Of a stretch of DNA of 9,243 bases, positions 6,771-9,243 are shown piece by piece. The notes under the pieces are model-generated. The model saw nothing but the letters and a program-made list of their open reading frames with translations, was not told where the DNA came from and searched no databases. This stretch comes from F1-60-MAGs149 sp037133215 (lineage in GTDB: Bacteria > Actinomycetota > Thermoleophilia > Gaiellales > F1-60-MAGs149): positions 1 to 9,243 of the forward strand of contig JBAXOM010000084.1 of the NCBI GenBank assembly GCA_037133215.1, read 5' to 3'. Made by a program: the position numbers and the translations under genes. Position 1 is the stretch's first letter. Each line of letters starts with the position of its first letter.

Positions 6771-7708
6771 TTGCCGCGCCGCACATCTTGCGTTCGACCC
6801 ATGGTGCAGCCATCGCGATCGTGGTTGGCATGTCGGTCTTTTCGTTGCAGGATCCGATCATCAAGGCACTGTCGGGTACCTATCCGGTGACGGAGGCGAT
6901 TGCCTTTCGTGGCGCTTTCGCGTTGCCGCTCTTTACGTTGATGGTCTGGCAGTCCGGTGGCCTGCGACTGTTGTGGACGGCTCGACCTGTTGCCCTGATT
7001 GGGCGTGGCGCGGTGATGATGTGTTCGTACACGCTCTACTACCTCGCACTGCCTTCATTGCCATTGACGACGACGGTGGCGCTGTGGTTTACCGCTCCGC
7101 TTTTCATGGTTGCGTTGTCGCAGTTGATCCTCGGCGAGCATCAGGGTCGGCAGCGTTGGCTTGCGGTCTGTCTCGGTTTTGTCGGCGTACTCGTGATCGT
7201 GCATCCGTCCGCCGATATGACGTGGGCTTTGGTGCTGCCGGTCGGGGCCGCCCTGTTCTACGCCTTTGGCCAGTTGGCGGTTCGGCGGATTGGACAGGGC
7301 ATTCCCGCTCCCGTCATTTCGTGGCACCAGAACACGGTGTATCTCGTCGGCGCGATGCTGCTTGCGTCGATCTTGGCTCCACTGTTTCAGGACTATTCGG
7401 GTGGCGGCAGTCTCGGATTCTTGCTGCGGCCATGGTCGGTCCCGACGCTGCACGATGGCTTGCTGCTCGCAGCCTGTGGTCCGATCGCAGCTTTTGGCAG
7501 CACGCTGATCGTCTTCGCTTATCGCTCGGCTCAGCCGGGCGCGGTTGCTGCGCTTGAGTACGTGATGATGCTGTGGGCTGTGATTTGGGGGTTCTTCATC
7601 TTCGGCGACCTGCCGACTCCACTCACGATTGTCGGTGCGGTGCTGATCATCGCGAGCGGGATCTACGCGGTCACTCGACCGGCGCCCGATCCGCACGCGC
7701 GACTCTAG
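6767..7708 (+). CDS. EamA/DMT-superfamily transporter, second of a tandem pair
   Basis: 313 aa, ten helices, paralogue of the gene just upstream. Shared blocks include LQDPIIKA (27-34), GTYPV, YAFGQL (165-170), HQN with VYLVGAML (187-198), CGPI (237-240), PGAV (257-260) and LIIASGI (293-299). From residue 161 to the end the two proteins align without gaps. I count 78 identities in 153 positions (about 51%) by hand. The C-terminal motif set (EYVMMLWAVIWGFFIFGD, 264-281) is preserved, so both copies look functional. The GTG start overlaps the upstream TGA in the arrangement GTGA, so translation is probably coupled. Divergence at about half of positions implies an old duplication and possibly a different substrate or a paired function. 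It has no promoter of its own. Confidence 0.9.
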   Translation: MIAAPHILRSTHGAAIAIVVGMSVFSLQDPIIKALSGTYPVTEAIAFRGAFALPLFTLMVWQSGGLRLLWTARPVALIGRGAVMMCSYTLYYLALPSLPLTTTVALWFTAPLFMVALSQLILGEHQGRQRWLAVCLGFVGVLVIVHPSADMTWALVLPVGAALFYAFGQLAVRRIGQGIPAPVISWHQNTVYLVGAMLLASILAPLFQDYSGGGSLGFLLRPWSVPTLHDGLLLAACGPIAAFGSTLIVFAYRSAQPGAVAALEYVMMLWAVIWGFFIFGDLPTPLTIVGAVLIIASGIYAVTRPAPDPHARL

Positions 7709-7715
7709 AGCTCGG

Positions 7716-7743
7716 TTGATGCGACCGGACCCCTCGGTACGGT
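7716..7743 (+). promoter_or_regulatory. Leaderless promoter of the pore-like membrane protein gene
   Basis: TTGATG (7716-7721), a 16-bp spacer and TACGGT (7738-7743, TAnnnT) end 6 nt before the ATG at 7750. It sits in the 41-bp gap after the DMT pair and gives that gene its own start of transcription. It is the best complete rightward promoter in the window. Confidence 0.5.
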
Positions 7744-7749
7744 GAAGTC

Positions 7750-8433
7750 ATGTCGTTGCGCCTCTTCCCGAAGCCGCCTACTGATGCGAGTCGCGAGTCG
7801 ACGATCCCCGCGGCGATGCTGGTCTTGGCGTCGTTTGCGCTCTACTGGCTCCTCCCGGGCCACTTTCGACCTGTGCCGGCTCTGTTGATGATCGTCCTGG
7901 TCGTTGTCCTCGTCACGCTGCTCGTCGTTTTCGTTCCGAACCGTCACGCCGGGGTGGCGCATTGGCAGCGCAGTCTCGTGATGATCGTGATTGCTGCGAT
8001 CACGCTCTCGAATGCCTACGACTTGGTGCGTCTGATCGAGACGCTGCTGTCGAAGGATCAACCACTAACGGGCCGCGAGTTGATCCTGTCTGCTGCCGTC
8101 ATCTGGCTGACGAATGTGGTCGTGTTCGGCCTCTGGTACTGGGAGCTCGATCGAGGTGGGCCAGGCAGCCGCGCAGCCGCACGCGACGATGCGGCACGCA
8201 CACGCTTTCCTGACTTTCAGTTCCCACAGATGGAAAACCCTCAGCTCGCATCACCCGAGTGGCATCCACGCCTGCTCGACTACATCTACTTCTCGTTCTC
8301 GAACGGCACGGCCTTTTCCGCCACGGATGTGATGCCTCTTTCGCACTGGGCGAAGCTCTTGATGATGGTGCAGGCCGGCTCGTCTCTCTTGCTTGTCGTG
8401 CTGGTGACAGCGCGTGCCGTCAACGTGCTCTGA
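7750..8433 (+). CDS. Membrane protein with a channel-pore-like C-terminus lacking the TVGYG filter
   Basis: 227 aa. Membrane segments are about 21-36, 43-62, 75-93 and 110-130. A hydrophilic loop rich in Arg, Ala and Asp (about 133-154) is followed by FPDFQFPQMENP (153-164). The C-terminus (174-227) has an amphipathic stretch LLDYIYFSFSNGTAF (175-189), ATD (191-193), then a final helix (203-222) ending ARAVNVL. This mimics a K+ channel pore helix, filter and S6, where YFSFVTLTTVGYGDVTP would be expected, but the filter position reads AFSATD. Similar proteins are, from memory, common in actinobacteria and of unknown function; the layout also recalls the DUF1345 family. ATG start with a leaderless-type promoter and no Shine-Dalgarno. 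It is convergent with the toxin gene, 9 bp away. The function is not established; it may be an ion-conducting or degenerate channel protein. Confidence 0.8.
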   Translation: MSLRLFPKPPTDASRESTIPAAMLVLASFALYWLLPGHFRPVPALLMIVLVVVLVTLLVVFVPNRHAGVAHWQRSLVMIVIAAITLSNAYDLVRLIETLLSKDQPLTGRELILSAAVIWLTNVVVFGLWYWELDRGGPGSRAAARDDAARTRFPDFQFPQMENPQLASPEWHPRLLDYIYFSFSNGTAFSATDVMPLSHWAKLLMMVQAGSSLLLVVLVTARAVNVL

Positions 8434-8442
8434 CCCGCAACG

Positions 8443-8778
8443 TCAGCGCCGAAGTCCGGTCGGTCCGACGTCGTCCTGCCACCGCACGATCTGCTGATGC
8501 GTACCGATGAAGTGCCAAAGCACCGTGTCTCCGTCGACGACTGTAAACAACGCCCGATGGTCACCGTCGCGACCGAAATCCATCGACCACACGCCGGGCG
8601 GGCGACGAAATCCCGCGTACGTATGAAGATCGAGCGGCCCACCTTTGGGGAAGCGGAACCCGTGCTCATTGATGGTCGCGTTGAGAAGCCGAATTGCCGC
8701 GACAAACTCCGCTTTTTGGGCGCGCGTCAACTTGCGATGCCGCCGGTCGAACACCGGCGTCGTGGCCCACTTCGCCAT
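8443..8778 (-). CDS. RelE/ParE-like toxin of a toxin-antitoxin pair
   Basis: 111 aa, soluble and basic. A helical N-terminal part with KLTRAQKAEF (16-25) and AIRLLN (28-33) is followed by a beta-rich part: GPLDLHTY (47-54), PPGVWSMDFGRDGDHRALF (60-78), VLWHFIGTH (86-94) and a short C-terminal helix. The strand order and the string of W, R and H residues (R58, R59, R70, R75, H89, H94) fit the RelE/ParE fold, in which toxins usually cut ribosome-bound mRNA or poison gyrase. Which of these applies here is not clear. The ATG start lies 6 bp after the antitoxin stop. No Shine-Dalgarno is obvious, so translation is probably coupled. The assignment rests mainly on the fold pattern plus the neighbouring antitoxin. 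Confidence 0.7.
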   Translation of the reverse strand: MAKWATTPVFDRRHRKLTRAQKAEFVAAIRLLNATINEHGFRFPKGGPLDLHTYAGFRRPPGVWSMDFGRDGDHRALFTVVDGDTVLWHFIGTHQQIVRWQDDVGPTGLRR

Positions 8779-8784
8779 TGACGG

Positions 8785-9054
8785 CTACTTCGACAGCCGC
8801 TTAACGAACTCGTCGAACTCGACGGCCTCGCTCGCCTTGCCCTGTTCTGCTTGATCAAAGGATGCATCGAGCTCTTTAGCGACCGCCGCGTGCGTCATCC
8901 AGAGGTCCATCGCTCGCAGGAAGACGACCTTATGCGCCACCAAACGCCCATCAGCCACTTCGAACTCGAGCTGCGTCCCGGCATCGAGCCCAAGTTGCTC
9001 ACGGATTTCGAGTGGAATTGTGATCTGACCCTTGGATGTCATTGTCGCGACCAT
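8785..9054 (-). CDS. AbrB/MazE-type antitoxin
   Basis: 89 aa from the ATG at 9054. The N-terminal swapped-hairpin DNA-binding domain (about 3-45) carries the classic TSKGQITIPLEIREQLGL (6-23), then AGTQLEFEV and GRLVAHKV. The C-terminal half (about 48-89) is helical and acidic (KELDASFDQAEQ, EAVEFDEFVKRL), as expected for the part that wraps and neutralises the toxin. Three in-frame starts exist: GTG 9060, ATG 9054 and ATG 9042. GGAG at 9066-9063 is 8 nt before the ATG at 9054, which decides that start. The GTG at 9060 is only 2 nt from this site. The protein probably represses its own operon through a site in the promoter region. Antitoxin-first order is the standard one for type II systems. 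Confidence 0.87.
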   Translation of the reverse strand: MVATMTSKGQITIPLEIREQLGLDAGTQLEFEVADGRLVAHKVVFLRAMDLWMTHAAVAKELDASFDQAEQGKASEAVEFDEFVKRLSK

Positions 9055-9079
9055 AAGCACTGCTCCTACGAGGAAGGAA

Positions 9080-9094
9080 GTAAGGAGATCTTAC
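9080..9094. promoter_or_regulatory. Palindrome over the toxin-antitoxin promoter
   Basis: GTAAG (9080-9084), 5 bp, CTTAC (9090-9094) is a perfect inverted repeat 26 bp upstream of the antitoxin ATG. On the minus strand it overlaps TAAGAT (9093-9088), a good -10 box; the -35 region is weak. A dimeric AbrB-type antitoxin binding here would block transcription. This is the AT-rich part of the window, unlike the surrounding GC-rich DNA. Confidence 0.45.
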
Positions 9095-9243
9095 ACTATC
9101 ATCATGCGGGGAGCCACTGCCTCGGCAAACACGCAGCAGTCGTCGGGAAAGTCGGCGCCACCACCAATCACGGAGACGCAGCCGCTCCTCGCCGACGCCG
9201 ACGACGTTGCTGCTCGAGACGGGCAAAGCCCGACTCGACACAC
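9095..9243. other. Unassigned right edge with a strong hairpin and a possible C-terminal gene fragment
   Basis: Three frames are open over much of this stretch, so no gene can be chosen safely. On the minus strand, a frame entering at the edge and ending with TGA at 9170-9168 would encode 24 residues ending ARLEQQRRRRRRGAAASP. A basic tail like this is plausible for the end of a real protein upstream of the toxin-antitoxin pair. A second minus frame ends at TAA 9093-9091, and a plus frame from ATG 9104 stays open to the edge but has unlikely composition. Bases 9214-9238 form a hairpin: TCGAG, mismatch A, CGGGC, loop AAA, GCCCG, mismatch A, CTCGA. No T-run follows on either strand, so it is not a standard terminator. 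Confidence 0.3.

Noticed and set aside
6712..7557. Rightward out-of-frame ORF (281 codons) over the second DMT gene
   Set aside because: It has none of the DMT motifs, is rich in Arg, Trp and Cys, and is a frame shadow of a well-supported transporter.
9055..9060. GTG at 9060 as antitoxin start
   Set aside because: Only 2 nt from the GGAG site, while ATG at 9054 has an 8-nt spacing.
9214..9238. Hairpin read as a rho-independent terminator
   Set aside because: No T-run follows the stem on either strand.
9104..9243. Rightward gene starting at ATG 9104
   Set aside because: Open to the edge, but the translation is polar low-complexity with no motif, and there is no ribosome binding site or promoter spacing to support it.

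Overview
The window looks like ordinary chromosomal DNA from a GC-rich, Gram-positive-type bacterium, most likely an Actinomycetota member. I cannot place it below phylum. Reasons: moderate-to-high GC, many GTG starts (five of the nine complete genes up to 8433), almost no Shine-Dalgarno sequences, several promoters whose -10 box lies 6-7 nt before the start codon (leaderless pattern), a cytochrome c anchored as a lipoprotein, and a pore-like membrane protein of a type I associate with actinobacteria. There are no rRNA, tRNA, CRISPR or IS elements. Coding density is high, and the longest stretch without an assigned gene is the last 189 bases.

Left part (1-1140): a leftward gene cut by the window edge encodes a two-domain AsnC/Lrp-like protein matching the siroheme decarboxylase family (AhbA/AhbB, NirDLGH), used in alternative heme or heme d1 synthesis. 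It is divergent from a monoheme cytochrome c lipoprotein. The 121-bp gap between them holds a promoter on each strand and a perfect inverted repeat.

Central rightward run (1141-5207): cytochrome c, a Cof-like HAD phosphatase 3 bp behind it, seryl-tRNA synthetase (serS, with its own candidate leaderless promoter), and an APC-family amino-acid permease 6 bp behind serS. The permease overlaps by 4 bp the stop of a convergent leftward gene.

Membrane-protein block (5204-8433): a leftward 190-aa protein resembles the voltage-sensor part of a Kv channel (an S4-like stretch with a positive residue at every third position) but has no selectivity filter. It is divergent from two tandem, 4-bp-overlapping, same-length (313 aa) EamA/DMT transporters that are clear paralogues. 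These are followed by a 227-aa membrane protein whose C-terminus looks like a channel pore loop plus S6 but lacks the TVGYG filter. A voltage-sensor-like protein without a pore and a pore-like protein without a sensor, 2 kb apart, are the most unusual content of the window. Any functional link is inference.

Right part (8443-9243): a leftward toxin-antitoxin pair, with an AbrB/MazE-type antitoxin first and a RelE-like toxin second. It has a good Shine-Dalgarno sequence and a palindrome over its likely promoter. The last ~150 bases cannot be assigned with confidence. They contain a strong imperfect hairpin and possibly the C-terminal end of another leftward gene.
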